From an uncultured Oscillospiraceae bacterium (lineage in GTDB: Bacteria > Bacillota > Clostridia > Oscillospirales > Oscillospiraceae), in contig CAAEUZ010000025.1 in assembly GCA_900759385.1 (NCBI GenBank), positions 1 to 45,331 on the forward strand: a stretch of DNA of 45,331 nt, written 5' to 3'. The position numbers and the translations under genes are program-made. Under the pieces are notes generated by a model that was not told the DNA's origin, ran no database searches, and saw only the letters and a list, made by a program, of their open reading frames with translations. Below are positions 32,426 to 40,508 of the stretch, piece after piece (the first letter of the stretch is position 1; the number at the start of each line of letters is the position of its first letter).

Positions 32426-33640
32426 ATGAAAGCCTATGAGAGACTTATAAATTACGCCCGGGTCAGCACGGCCAGCGCCGACGGTGTCGAGAGCTCGCCC
32501 ACCACGCAAAGGCAGTTTGACCTCGCCCGCCTGCTCGCCGGCGAGCTGCGCTCACTGGGCGCGGAGGACGCGTCCGTGTCCGAAAACTGCTACGTCTGCG
32601 GCCACATACCGGCCTCGCCCGGCCACGAGGGCGCGCCCACCCTGGGCCTCATCGCGCATATGGACACCTCGCCGGACTTCTGCGGGGAAAACGTCCGCCC
32701 ACGCATCATCCCAGGCTATGACGGCGGCGACGTGGAGCTCGGCCACGGCCGCGTCCTCACCGTGGAGCAGTTCCCCCACCTGCCCTCCCTGGCCGGCCAG
32801 ACGCTCATCACCGCCAGCGGCGACACCCTGCTCGGCGCGGACGACAAGGCCGGCATTGCGGAGATCATGACCCTCATCGAGGAGCTGGCCGCCGACGGGG
32901 CTCCCCACGGCCGCCTGGCCGTGTGCTTCACCCCGGACGAGGAGGTGGGCCGCGGCACGGCCTGCTTCGACCTGGAGCGCTTCGGCGCCGACTTCGCCTA
33001 CACGGTGGACGGCGGCCCCGCGGGGGAGATAGTCTGCGAGAATTTCAACGCCTGCTCCGCCTTTGTGGATTTCCGCGGCGTCAACGTGCACACCGGCTCG
33101 GCCAAAAACATCATGGTGAACGCGGCCCTGACGGCCATGGAGTTCAACGCCCTCCTGCCCGCGGGCGAGACCCCGCGCCACACCGAAGGGCGCGAGGGCT
33201 TCTACCACCTGGTGAGCGTCGAGGGCGACTGCGGAAGCGCCCGGGCCAAGTATATCCTCCGCGACCACGACGCGGCCAAGCTGGCCATGCGGCGCGAGAC
33301 CGTGCTGCACGCCGCCGCCTGCCTCAACGAGAAGTACGGAGAGGGCACCGTCACGGTCACCCTGTGTGACTCCTACAAGAACATGATAGACAAAATACTG
33401 CCCGAGCACGCCCACCTGATCGAGAACGCCAAACTGGCCGCCAGGCGGGCCGGCGTGGAGCCGTATATGAGGCTCATGCGCGGCGGCACGGACGGCGCGG
33501 AGCTCTCCTGGCGCGGCCTGCCCTGCCCCAACCTGGGCACCGGCGGCTACGCTTACCACGGCCCCTACGAGCACATCACCGCCGAGGGCATGGACAAGTG
33601 CGTGCAGATCCTCAAAAACCTGACCGGGATATACGCCTGA
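32426..33640 (+). CDS. Peptidase T (tripeptide aminopeptidase)
   Basis: A 404-residue M20 metallopeptidase, starting at ATG 32426. Zinc ligands are visible as GLIAHMDTSPD (His about 78, Asp 80), LLGADDKAGIAE (Asp about 141) and CFTPDEEVGRG (Glu-Glu about 174), with the Asp of YTVDGGPAGE (about 197) and the C-terminal His of YAYHGPYEHI. PepT removes the N-terminal residue from tripeptides in the cytoplasm and supports growth on peptides, consistent with an amino-acid-fermenting anaerobe. It is monocistronic with its own promoter. Confidence 0.93.
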   Translation: MKAYERLINYARVSTASADGVESSPTTQRQFDLARLLAGELRSLGAEDASVSENCYVCGHIPASPGHEGAPTLGLIAHMDTSPDFCGENVRPRIIPGYDGGDVELGHGRVLTVEQFPHLPSLAGQTLITASGDTLLGADDKAGIAEIMTLIEELAADGAPHGRLAVCFTPDEEVGRGTACFDLERFGADFAYTVDGGPAGEIVCENFNACSAFVDFRGVNVHTGSAKNIMVNAALTAMEFNALLPAGETPRHTEGREGFYHLVSVEGDCGSARAKYILRDHDAAKLAMRRETVLHAAACLNEKYGEGTVTVTLCDSYKNMIDKILPEHAHLIENAKLAARRAGVEPYMRLMRGGTDGAELSWRGLPCPNLGTGGYAYHGPYEHITAEGMDKCVQILKNLTGIYA

Positions 33641-33658
33641 GACCGATTCCGTTTACCG

Positions 33659-33687
33659 TTGAAGATTTTCGCTTTTTGAGGTATACT
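33659..33687 (+). promoter_or_regulatory. Promoter of the SUV3-like helicase gene
   Basis: TTGAAG (33659-33664), a 17-bp spacer and TATACT (33682-33687), 38 bases before the GTG start. Confidence 0.7.
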
Positions 33688-33725
33688 AACCCTCGCACGA
33701 ATTTCAAGGGAAAGGAGGCGGCGGC

Positions 33726-35960
33726 GTGCCCAACAACAGCAAATACTGGACGGCCTCGCTGCTCAAGCGGCGAGGCTGGACAAACGAGCAGATGCGCGCG
33801 CTGCTGCCCAAGCCCCGTTATATACGCACGCCCTCCACGCCCCAGGGCATGCGCGTCTGGGACAGGGCGGACGTGCTGCGCGCAGAACGCAGCCCGGAGT
33901 TCACGCGCCGGGGCGGCACGGGCGGCAGGAACCTCTCCGCCAAGTCCCCCGCGCCGGACGCCGGCGCCGCGGCCGCCGTCCTTGAGGAAGCCTGGGAGGC
34001 GGCGGAGCGCGACAGCTCGCCCGCCTGGAGGCTGGCCGCCCACTACCACCGGGCCCTCTGTTCCCGCCTGAACTCCGTCCCCGGCGGCAAATGGATCTCC
34101 CCCACCAAGGCCGAGGCCTGGCTGGGCGACTTCCTCGCGCTGGAAAGGCGCTGCAGCGGCAAGACGCTGCCGGAGAAGCTGAAGACCTTCCTGCGCGCCT
34201 GGGCCTGCATAGGCGCCCAGGAGGGGAACGCCGCCTGCGTCCAGGTGCGCGGGCGGTACGCCGCCGTGCTGCACGCGGCCGCCGCCCAGGTGCTGGCGGA
34301 CTTTGCCGCACAGCAGCCGGAGGCGGATATAGACGCCTTCCTGGACGCCAGGGGCTTCCCGGAGGGCATGCTGCTCTCCGAGGGCCTGGGCGCGGTGTGG
34401 TCGGTCTGGTACGTGCCGCAGGCCATACGCAGCAGCCTCTCGCTGCTCATCGCCCTCAACCCCAAGGACGAGTACCCGGCCGCGCGCGCCATGCGCCGCC
34501 ACTTTGTGCTCCACATCGGCGGCACCAACACCGGCAAGACCTACGCCGGCTTCCAGCGCCTCATCCGGGCGGAGACCGGCGTGTATCTGGCGCCGCTGCG
34601 CCTGCTCGCGCTCGAGGCGCAGGAGACGCTGCTTGACTACGGCGTGAACTGCTCGCTCTCCACCGGCGAGGAGCAGGACATACGCGAGAGCGACACCCAC
34701 CTGGCCGCCACGGCCGAAAAGCTCCCGCTCGACCGCAATTACGACGTTGCGGTCATAGACGAGTGCCAGATGATATCCGACGCCCAGCGCGGTTACGCCT
34801 GGACGCGGGCCATCCTGGGCGCGCTTGCGCCGGAGATCCATCTGTGCGCCGCACCGGAGGCGAAAAATATCCTCATCCGCCTCATAGAGAGCTGCGGCGA
34901 CACCTGGGAGCTGGAAGTCCACGAGCGCACCACGCCGCTCGTGTGCATGTCGCACACGGTTGACTATACGCGCGTCCAGCCCGGCGACGCGCTCATCACA
35001 TTCTCCAAGGCCGGCGTCCTCAGCGTGGCCGAGGACCTGCGCCAGAGCGGCAAGGAGCCGGCCATCATCTACGGCGCCCTGCCCTATTCCACGCGCCGCA
35101 AGCAGATGGAGGGCTTCCTGGGCGGCGAGATGGAGTACATCGTCTCCACGGACGCCATCGGCATGGGCCTCAACCTGCCCATACGGCGCATAATCTTCAT
35201 GGAGACGGAGAAGTTTGACGGCGTGGAGCGCCGCGCGCTCAAGCCCGAGGAGATAAAACAGATAGCCGGACGGGCCGGGCGCCGCGGCATGTACCCGCGC
35301 GGATACGTGGGCGCGACGGACAACCTGGCCTTTATCCGCGCCGGGCTGGAGGCCGTGGTCCCGCCCATACAGTACGCGGTTGTGGGCTTTTCGGACCTGG
35401 TGCTGAAGGTTGACTTCGACCTGCTGGAGGTGCTCACGGAGTGGAACAAGCTGCCCACAGTGGAACCCTACCGCAAGCTGGACATCTCCCGCTATATCGG
35501 CATCATCTCCAAGATGCGCGAGATGGGCTTCACTCTCAGCAAGGAGCAGGAACTGCGCGCGGCCAACATACCCTTTGACGAGACGGAGGACGCGCTGCGC
35601 GACCTCTTCTTCCAGTTCCTGCAGCGCTGGCAGCGGGGGGATTCAATAGAGCAGCCCGCCCTGGCCAACGACGAGCCCACGCTGCCGGAACTGGAGCAGT
35701 ATTACCGCAAGCTGGACCTGTACTTTTCCTTTGCCAAGGCCTTCGACTGCGAGATAGACGAGGACGAACTCTACGACACGCGCGAGCGGGTGGCGGACCA
35801 GATCAACGAGATCCTTCTGCACCGCCTGCGCAGCAACATCCGCTTCTGCGCCGCCTGCGGCAAGCCGCTGCCCCTGCACCACCACGGCCGCCTGTGCGAC
35901 GCCTGCTGGATGAAAGAGCGCTCGCGTCACTCGAAAAAGCCCGGCTGGCAGAAAAAATGA
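33726..35960 (+). CDS. SUV3-like DExH RNA helicase
   Basis: A 744-residue superfamily 2 helicase. The N-terminal 255 residues are helical and unlike known domains. The motor has Walker A HIGGTNTGKT (263-272), motif II VIDECQM near 350, and a second RecA domain ending in QIAGRAGRRG. GGTNTGKT and the DECQ box are the marks of the mitochondrial SUV3 family, which unwinds RNA with a degradosome exonuclease. A C-terminal four-Cys zinc knuckle (CAACG...CDACW, about 714-731) follows. The start is GTG 33726 with AAAGGAGG. A role in RNA turnover is inferred from the family. Confidence 0.85.
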   Translation: MPNNSKYWTASLLKRRGWTNEQMRALLPKPRYIRTPSTPQGMRVWDRADVLRAERSPEFTRRGGTGGRNLSAKSPAPDAGAAAAVLEEAWEAAERDSSPAWRLAAHYHRALCSRLNSVPGGKWISPTKAEAWLGDFLALERRCSGKTLPEKLKTFLRAWACIGAQEGNAACVQVRGRYAAVLHAAAAQVLADFAAQQPEADIDAFLDARGFPEGMLLSEGLGAVWSVWYVPQAIRSSLSLLIALNPKDEYPAARAMRRHFVLHIGGTNTGKTYAGFQRLIRAETGVYLAPLRLLALEAQETLLDYGVNCSLSTGEEQDIRESDTHLAATAEKLPLDRNYDVAVIDECQMISDAQRGYAWTRAILGALAPEIHLCAAPEAKNILIRLIESCGDTWELEVHERTTPLVCMSHTVDYTRVQPGDALITFSKAGVLSVAEDLRQSGKEPAIIYGALPYSTRRKQMEGFLGGEMEYIVSTDAIGMGLNLPIRRIIFMETEKFDGVERRALKPEEIKQIAGRAGRRGMYPRGYVGATDNLAFIRAGLEAVVPPIQYAVVGFSDLVLKVDFDLLEVLTEWNKLPTVEPYRKLDISRYIGIISKMREMGFTLSKEQELRAANIPFDETEDALRDLFFQFLQRWQRGDSIEQPALANDEPTLPELEQYYRKLDLYFSFAKAFDCEIDEDELYDTRERVADQINEILLHRLRSNIRFCAACGKPLPLHHHGRLCDACWMKERSRHSKKPGWQKK

Positions 35961-35977
35961 GGCTGTAAAATAAAAAA

Positions 35978-36001
35978 GCCCGCCGCTTTTAAGCGGCGGG
36001 C
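35978..36001 (-). terminator. Terminator facing the S1-domain gene (possibly bidirectional)
   Basis: An 11-bp perfect stem GCCCGCCGCTT / AAGCGGCGGGC is followed on the minus strand by TTTTTTATTTTA, so it terminates transcripts coming from the right; it also lies 18 bases after the helicase stop. Confidence 0.8.
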
Positions 36002-36051
36002 ATATGTTTATGCAAAACCCGCAGGACCGGCCTGAGGCATAAAATAACGGC

Positions 36052-36073
36052 GCGCTGCAAAAACTTGCAGCGC
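36052..36073. terminator. Hairpin after the S1-domain gene
   Basis: GCGCTGCAA / TTGCAGCGC has a 4-base loop and lies 15 bases past the S1-domain stop. On the minus strand it is followed by CGTTATTTTA. Confidence 0.6.
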
Positions 36074-36087
36074 ACCGCTTTATCAGC

Positions 36088-36549
36088 TTATCTGCTGCGC
36101 CTTCTGGTGCGATGGTCGGCGTACATCTTGTTGTCCGCCATGCGGCTGTCGGACTCCTGCATGAAGTGCTTGAGCTTATCTTCAAAGCTGGCGTCGTTAG
36201 TGGGTCCGTTGGCGCGCGGCACACTCTGGCGGTAGCTGTTGTAGTTACCGCTCCTTTGCTGCTGCTGGCCGGCGTAAGGCCGCGCCGGACGGCTCTGACG
36301 CGGCGGCTGCTCGGGCGCCTCCGCTTTCTTGATGGAGAGATTAATCTTACCATCGTCGGCAATGCCGATGACCTTGACCTTCACTTCCTGCCCGTCCTGG
36401 ACATAGTCATGGACGTCGTTGACGAAGGTGTTGGCGATCTCAGAGATGTGCACGAGCCCGCTTTTGCCGTCGGGCAGGGCCACGAAAGCCCCAAACTTGG
36501 TAATGCCAGTGACCTTACCTTCAAGTACCATTCCCACCTGCAGCTGCAT
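36088..36549 (-). CDS. S1 RNA-binding domain protein (YabR/GSP13-like)
   Basis: A 153-residue protein. Residues 1-73 are a canonical S1 domain (VGMVLEGKVTGITKFGAFVA, GLVHISEIA, VKVKVIGIADDGKINLSIK). The rest is a disordered tail rich in Gln, Arg, Pro and Asn ending in RTRRRSR. It occupies the yabR position after divIC, the gene order known from Bacillus subtilis. S1 proteins of this type bind RNA or ribosomes; the exact role is unknown. Confidence 0.88.
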   Translation of the reverse strand: MQLQVGMVLEGKVTGITKFGAFVALPDGKSGLVHISEIANTFVNDVHDYVQDGQEVKVKVIGIADDGKINLSIKKAEAPEQPPRQSRPARPYAGQQQQRSGNYNSYRQSVPRANGPTNDASFEDKLKHFMQESDSRMADNKMYADHRTRRRSR

Positions 36550-36591
36550 AAGTGTCCTTTATCCCCCTGTTTTGTTGTGCTGTTGTGTGCT

Positions 36592-36882
36592 TTAGGCTTT
36601 TCCTGTCCCGTCCGGGTACGTGAGTCCCAGCCTCTCCCGGGCGAGCGCTTCTATGATTTCGTCCTTGTCAGCGCGGCCCTGGCGCAGCGCGGCTTCGAGC
36701 TCGCTGTTGGCTGCCTCCAGCTCAACGGCCCTCTCGCCGAGCGCGTCCCTCGCAGTGCTGTATCTCTCTATCTCCGCCCCGGCGGAGGCCAGACCCACCA
36801 GAGCGTAGACCGTGAGGACGGCCGCTGCCAGAAGAGTAATCGTACCTGCCCTTCCGTGCTTCACGGCGCGTGCTCCCTTCAT
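36592..36882 (-). CDS. DivIC/FtsL-like septum formation initiator
   Basis: About 96 residues from ATG 36882 (GCAGGA upstream); GTG 36861 with GGGAG is an alternative start. A single membrane segment (about 15-34) is followed by a coiled coil over about 36-75 with Glu/Leu heptads and a conserved C-terminal LARERLGLTYPDG. This is the bitopic divisome protein family linking FtsB/FtsL functions to septal peptidoglycan synthesis. Gene order yabP-yabQ-divIC-S1 supports the call. Its 5' end overlaps the yabQ frame by about 160 bases. Confidence 0.85.
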   Translation of the reverse strand: MKGARAVKHGRAGTITLLAAAVLTVYALVGLASAGAEIERYSTARDALGERAVELEAANSELEAALRQGRADKDEIIEALARERLGLTYPDGTGKA

Positions 36883-37327
36883 TTTTTCCTGCGCCGTGCC
36901 GGCGCCTGTTGTTAACCATTTTAAACCTAATCCGAAGTTTTGAAAAGATATTTTTTTCAATTTTTTTGATTTTCTTGATAATTGCCAGACGGGCCCCCAT
37001 TCTTTTCAGCATCTTACCTAAACTTTTCACAACCAAGCTGAAAAAACTCCCCACGGGACGCGACAAAGTGAGCAGATATACGCCCCATCCGGCCACGGCG
37101 CAGCAGAGCATGGCCAGCCGCAGGCGTCCGTCCAGCGCCGCCATGGCGAAGGCGAAGAGCGCCCCGGCCGCCGCCAGGCAGAAAACGGCGTCCGCCGCCG
37201 CGCCCATCCACCCCCGGCGGCACTCTCGGCGCAGCGCGCGGTTAAAGTCATAGAGCAGGCCGACGGCGGCCCCGAACAGCAGCGAGCAGGCCGCCTGCAG
37301 GGCCTGGGCAGTGACAGGCAGCTCCAC
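36722..37327 (-). CDS. YabQ-like spore cortex biosynthesis protein, long overlapping tail
   Basis: The start is GTG 37327, 2 bases after the yabP stop. Residues 1-100 carry about four hydrophobic segments (ACSLLFGAAVGLLYDFNRAL, then AVFCLAAAGALFAFAMAALD and following), as in YabQ, which is needed for spore cortex formation. From about residue 105 the sequence turns Lys/Arg-rich, then continues over the divIC gene in a different frame as a low-complexity basic tail to the stop at 36722. The true functional end is probably near residue 140. A7/A6 runs around 36950-36970 make an indel possible. Confidence 0.75.
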   Translation of the reverse strand: MELPVTAQALQAACSLLFGAAVGLLYDFNRALRRECRRGWMGAAADAVFCLAAAGALFAFAMAALDGRLRLAMLCCAVAGWGVYLLTLSRPVGSFFSLVVKSLGKMLKRMGARLAIIKKIKKIEKNIFSKLRIRFKMVNNRRRHGAGKNEGSTRREARKGRYDYSSGSGRPHGLRSGGSGLRRGGDREIQHCEGRARREGR

Positions 37328-37329
37328 CG

Positions 37330-37614
37330 TCAGCCGAAGAGGCGGCTCCAGAACCCGCCCGCCGTCTCATGCTCGGCGTAGCTCAGGTCGCTGACCATCC
37401 CCTCCACGGCCAGCTCGCCCGTATCGAGGCTGAGCTTGCCTATGTGCAGGCCGGAGCCCACGACGGTCAGCTCCCCGAGTACAGTGCGCATGACGATGCG
37501 CTCCTCGTCAAAGGAGACCACCTCCTCCACGCCGGTCACCGTGAGCTTTGCGCGCTCTGAGAGCATTATGCTCTGCGGCTTTGACACCGGCCTCGCCTTC
37601 TCCTCATATGCCAT
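37330..37614 (-). CDS. YabP-like spore cortex/coat assembly protein
   Basis: A 94-residue protein typical of YabP in length and sequence (SERAKLTVTGVEEVVSFDEE, then GELTVVGSGLHIGKLSLDTGELAVEG). YabP is made in the mother cell and needed for cortex assembly around the forespore. AAAGGAGGG precedes the ATG. The upstream CATAGTAT (minus strand, about 37631-37638) resembles a sigma-E -10 element, which would fit mother-cell expression, though the -35 is unclear. It directly precedes yabQ. Confidence 0.87.
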   Translation of the reverse strand: MAYEEKARPVSKPQSIMLSERAKLTVTGVEEVVSFDEERIVMRTVLGELTVVGSGLHIGKLSLDTGELAVEGMVSDLSYAEHETAGGFWSRLFG

Positions 37615-37696
37615 GCCCTCACCCTCCTTTGGCTACATACTATGCCCGTCCGAGGGAAAAAAATCGCGCGAGGCCTGGGAGCTTTTGGCGAAAGCC

Positions 37697-37724
37697 TTGA
37701 CTGGCCGCGAAAAAGTGTTATGTT
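37697..37724 (+). promoter_or_regulatory. Promoter of the secreted-protein gene
   Basis: TTGACT (37697-37702), a 16-bp spacer and TATGTT (37719-37724), 19 bases before ATG 37744. Confidence 0.55.
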
Positions 37725-37743
37725 AACTTATGAGGTGATAAAT

Positions 37744-38295
37744 ATGCGTATGAAAAAGCTGATGCTGGCCGCGGCGGCGCTGTTTGCGCTCGCCGTGGCG
37801 TATGTGAGGCCGGTGTGCACGGTATCGCTCGCGGGCCGGGAGCTGCCCGGCGTGTGGGCGGTGGGCGATCTGGCCCCGGCGCTCAGCGCGGCCAGTGCCG
37901 CAGCCGAGGAGATCTCGCGTAGCGGGGGCGGCCTGCCCGAGCCGGAGACGCACGTCAGCTTCAGCCTCCTGCCCGCAAGCGGCGGGGAGACCGAACTGGC
38001 CCTGACCCTGCTGGCGGAAGCCCCGGGCGTGGAGCAGGCCTGGGACGTGACGGTGGACGGCGTGCCCGTGGGGCGCACCTCGGACCGCTCCGCGCTTGGC
38101 GAGGTCCTGCTGGCGGCCATAGCCGAGGCCGCGCCCGCTGACAGCCTGCGCACAGGCTTTGACAGCGACATAGAGCTGCAGGAGGTGTACGCCCCTGCCG
38201 GGTCATCCACCGACCTGATGGAGCTCTCCGGCCGCATCCGCTCGCTGGTCAGGGTCAGCTACGTCACCAGCGACGGAGAGCTGCGCTACGCCTGA
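37744..38295 (+). CDS. Secreted or membrane-anchored protein of unknown function
   Basis: A 183-residue protein with GAGGTGAT ahead of ATG 37744. The N-terminus MRMKKLMLAAAALFALAVAY is a signal peptide or anchor with no lipobox. The body is Ala/Glu/Ser-rich with a repeated sense of short beta strands (HVSFSLLPASGGETELALTL, then DVTVDGVPVGRTSDRSALG). The last part resembles the N-terminal extensions of some clostridial secreted M23 or G5-domain proteins, but the peptidase itself is absent. It could be a stand-alone spore or envelope protein; no firm family. Confidence 0.6.
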   Translation: MRMKKLMLAAAALFALAVAYVRPVCTVSLAGRELPGVWAVGDLAPALSAASAAAEEISRSGGGLPEPETHVSFSLLPASGGETELALTLLAEAPGVEQAWDVTVDGVPVGRTSDRSALGEVLLAAIAEAAPADSLRTGFDSDIELQEVYAPAGSSTDLMELSGRIRSLVRVSYVTSDGELRYA

Positions 38296-38336
38296 GCGCC
38301 CCGGACGCGGGGAGTTTTTGCTCCGGCTAGTATAAA

Positions 38337-38378
38337 ACCCCGCTGTTTCCCGTAACCTAACAGCGGGGTGATTTTTTT
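38337..38378 (+). promoter_or_regulatory. Terminator-like hairpin that contains the tspO ribosome site
   Basis: ACCCCGCTGTT (38337-38347) pairs with AACAGCGGGGT (38359-38369), followed by GATTTTTTT. It reads as an intrinsic terminator, yet its right arm carries GGGGTGA, the only ribosome site for the tspO start at 38377. A smaller hairpin, CCCCG/CGGGG with TTTTT, precedes it at 38299-38318 and more likely ends the upstream gene. Confidence 0.6.
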
Positions 38379-38847
38379 GAAGTTACGTTGGAAGCCGCTC
38401 ATTGTCTCGCTGCTGCTCGCCCTGCTGGCGGGAGGGCTGGGAGCACTGCTCGGCGGCGGGATGGACAGCTATGAGGCGCTCAGCAGGCCTCCCCTGTCCC
38501 CGCCCGGCTGGCTCTTCCCCGTAGTGTGGACGCTGCTGTACCTCATGATGGGCGCGGCGGCATACCGCATCTATGTGCTACGCTATCCGGTGGCGGAGCG
38601 CCGCGGCGCCCTGCGGCTCTACGCCGTGCAGCTGCTGGCCAACGCCATGTGGCCGGGGCTGTTCTTCGGGCTGGGCCTCTACTGGGGCGCAGCCGCCTGG
38701 CTGGCCATGCTGCTGGCACTTGTGCTCTGGACCCGGTCGCGCTTCAAGCGCCTGGACGACCTGGCCGGCATACTGATGATACCCTACGCCCTGTGGTGTG
38801 CCTTTGCGCTCTACCTCAACACAGGCATCGCCGTGCTGAACACCTGA
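38377..38847 (+). CDS. TspO/MBR family membrane protein
   Basis: About 156 residues with five hydrophobic segments. Family motifs are visible: RPPLSPPGWLFPVVWTLLYLMMG (the WxPPxxxFxxVW region, near 36-58) and YAVQLLANAMWPGLFF (Q-L-x-x-N-x-x-W, near 85-100). TTG 38377 gives the usual short K-L-R-W-K-P start; GTG 38368 would place the start inside the hairpin arm. TspO proteins bind tetrapyrroles and steroids and are implicated in porphyrin handling and stress; the ligand here is unknown. Confidence 0.87.
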   Translation: MKLRWKPLIVSLLLALLAGGLGALLGGGMDSYEALSRPPLSPPGWLFPVVWTLLYLMMGAAAYRIYVLRYPVAERRGALRLYAVQLLANAMWPGLFFGLGLYWGAAAWLAMLLALVLWTRSRFKRLDDLAGILMIPYALWCAFALYLNTGIAVLNT

Positions 38848-38853
38848 AGGCAA

Positions 38854-38880
38854 AAAAGCCGCCCGTCCGGGCGGCTTTTA
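38854..38880. terminator. Bidirectional terminator between tspO and the YczE-like gene
   Basis: A 12-bp stem AAAAGCCGCCCG / CGGGCGGCTTTT with a TC loop, T-rich on both strands. Confidence 0.85.
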
Positions 38881-39621
38881 TTACGCGGCACGCTCACCGG
38901 CGGCGCCTTCGCCCTCCGGCGCCGGCCTCAGTCCCCGCAGGTACGCCAGCGGCTTTAAATACCGGTTGAAGAGGTTGACAAAGCGGCCCACCAGCAGCGC
39001 GCTCACAACCGTGCCCAGGCCCACGCCGTTCAGCCTGCCGAACAGCATCAGGCTCAGCACGGCGGCCGATACCATGAGGCTCACGTCAAAAATGACCTTC
39101 ATGGAGCCGAAGCGCACGCCGGTGCGCTGCGATAAAGCGCTGACTATGCCCTCTCCCGGCACGGCCAGCACCCCGGGCGCGACTTCCAGGGCCACGCCGA
39201 AAGCGAGGATGACGCAGCCGGCCAGAAGGCTCACGCAGCGCGCAGGCCAGCCCTCCGGCGACAGCCAGGAGAGCATCGACATGCTAACGTCGATGGCCGC
39301 GCTGAAGAGCAGGTTCACCGCCATCTGCAGCAGCTGCACAGGATTGATTCTGCGTCCCAGCAGCGCGAACTGCGCCGCTATGAACAGCACGTTCATGATA
39401 AAGGTGAACTCGCCCAGAGACAGCGGGAAATACAGGCTCAGCACATACGGCAGGCTGGATATGGGCGAGGTGCCCAGCGCCGCCTTGGTGATAAAGGCGA
39501 TGCCGAACGAGTTTATCACCACCCCGCCCGCAAACGCCGCGCAGCGCAAGGCAAAAACGCTGTATTTATGGCCTGTAAAGGCGCAAATCTGCGAAAAAAT
39601 GCACGTATCAGCGACGTTCAA
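38881..39621 (-). CDS. YczE/YyaS-like membrane protein (DUF6198-type)
   Basis: A 246-residue protein with six hydrophobic segments. The opening FAGGVVINSFGIAFITKAALGTSPISSLPY (a long motif at about 30-60 with key G-T-S-P) and the later LAVPGEGIVSALSQRTG are typical of the YczE family, small integral membrane proteins of unknown role that often sit next to regulators. The first 14 bases overlap the end of the amidase gene, so the two are probably co-transcribed. Basic residues follow the last segment. Confidence 0.75.
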   Translation of the reverse strand: MNVADTCIFSQICAFTGHKYSVFALRCAAFAGGVVINSFGIAFITKAALGTSPISSLPYVLSLYFPLSLGEFTFIMNVLFIAAQFALLGRRINPVQLLQMAVNLLFSAAIDVSMSMLSWLSPEGWPARCVSLLAGCVILAFGVALEVAPGVLAVPGEGIVSALSQRTGVRFGSMKVIFDVSLMVSAAVLSLMLFGRLNGVGLGTVVSALLVGRFVNLFNRYLKPLAYLRGLRPAPEGEGAAGERAA

Positions 39622-40423
39622 GATTGTACATGTCTGTGCGCCTGGCGCTCATGAGCGGCAGCTGCTCGCGTATGGCCGCGGCCTCGCTCTCCGTTATCTC
39701 GGCGCGGAGGATGCACTCGTCGGCGCCCGCCCGCTCTATTATGTTCCCCCAGGGATGGACGATGATGGAATTTGCGTAGCTGACATAGCTGCCATCCACG
39801 TCCCGCGCGGGGGCGCAGCCCAGGGTGTACACCTGGCTCTCAACGGCGCGGGAGCGGAACATTATCTCCCAGTGCGCCGGGCCGGTGGTCATGTTGAAGC
39901 TGGCCGGGCAGAATACCGCCCAGGCCCCGTCCAGGGCCATGATGCGGGCCAGTTCCGGGAAGCGCATGTCGAAGCAGATGCAAAGCCCCAGCCTGCCGAA
40001 CTCGGTGTCAAAGGTGACTATCTCGTCGCCGGGCGTAAAGGTGTCGCTCTCCCTGAAGTGCTGGCCGCCCTTGACGGCGATATCGAAGAGGTGGCTCTTG
40101 CGGCAGCGCGCCGCCTGCCTGCCCTGGCGGTCGAATACAAAGCTGGTGTTGTAGAGCCTGCCCCCGTCGGCCTCGGGGATGCTCCCGCCTATTATCCAGA
40201 CCCTGTGCTCTTTTGCGGCCGCGGAGAGCATGCTCCAGGCGGGGCCGCCCGCCGGTTCCTGGCTGGCAATGAAGCTGGAGTTCTTGTACTCGCAGCAGAA
40301 CATCTCGGGCAGCACGACCACGTCCGTGCCTCCCTGTGCGGCCTCGGCAATCATGCCGGCAGCGTGCTCGAGGTTATACGCCTTGTCATCGGTGCTGCGA
40401 AGCTGTATGAGGGCAACTTTCAT
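39608..40423 (-). CDS. Carbon-nitrogen hydrolase (nitrilase superfamily, omega-amidase-like)
   Basis: A 271-residue alpha-beta-beta-alpha hydrolase with the Glu-Lys-Cys triad: VVLPEMF (Glu about 40), CRKSHLFD (Lys about 109) and GLCICFDMRFPE (Cys about 148). The DMRFPE form and length fit Nit2/omega-amidase or related amidases that deamidate alpha-keto acid amides or formamidopyrimidine-type products. GGGAG precedes the ATG. The promoter lies just upstream at 40478-40506. The specific substrate is not visible. Confidence 0.88.
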   Translation of the reverse strand: MKVALIQLRSTDDKAYNLEHAAGMIAEAAQGGTDVVVLPEMFCCEYKNSSFIASQEPAGGPAWSMLSAAAKEHRVWIIGGSIPEADGGRLYNTSFVFDRQGRQAARCRKSHLFDIAVKGGQHFRESDTFTPGDEIVTFDTEFGRLGLCICFDMRFPELARIMALDGAWAVFCPASFNMTTGPAHWEIMFRSRAVESQVYTLGCAPARDVDGSYVSYANSIIVHPWGNIIERAGADECILRAEITESEAAAIREQLPLMSARRTDMYNLERR

Positions 40424-40477
40424 CTTATTCTCCCTTCCGCCGTCACTGCGGCCCTTGAATTTATTCGTACCACCTCC

Positions 40478-40506
40478 ATTGTACCGCAGCCCGGCCGCCC
40501 GCGCAA
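40478..40506 (-). promoter_or_regulatory. Promoter of the amidase-YczE operon
   Basis: On the minus strand TTGCGC (40501-40506), a 17-bp spacer and TACAAT (40478-40483), just after the marR stop. Confidence 0.7.
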
Positions 40507-40508
40507 GC

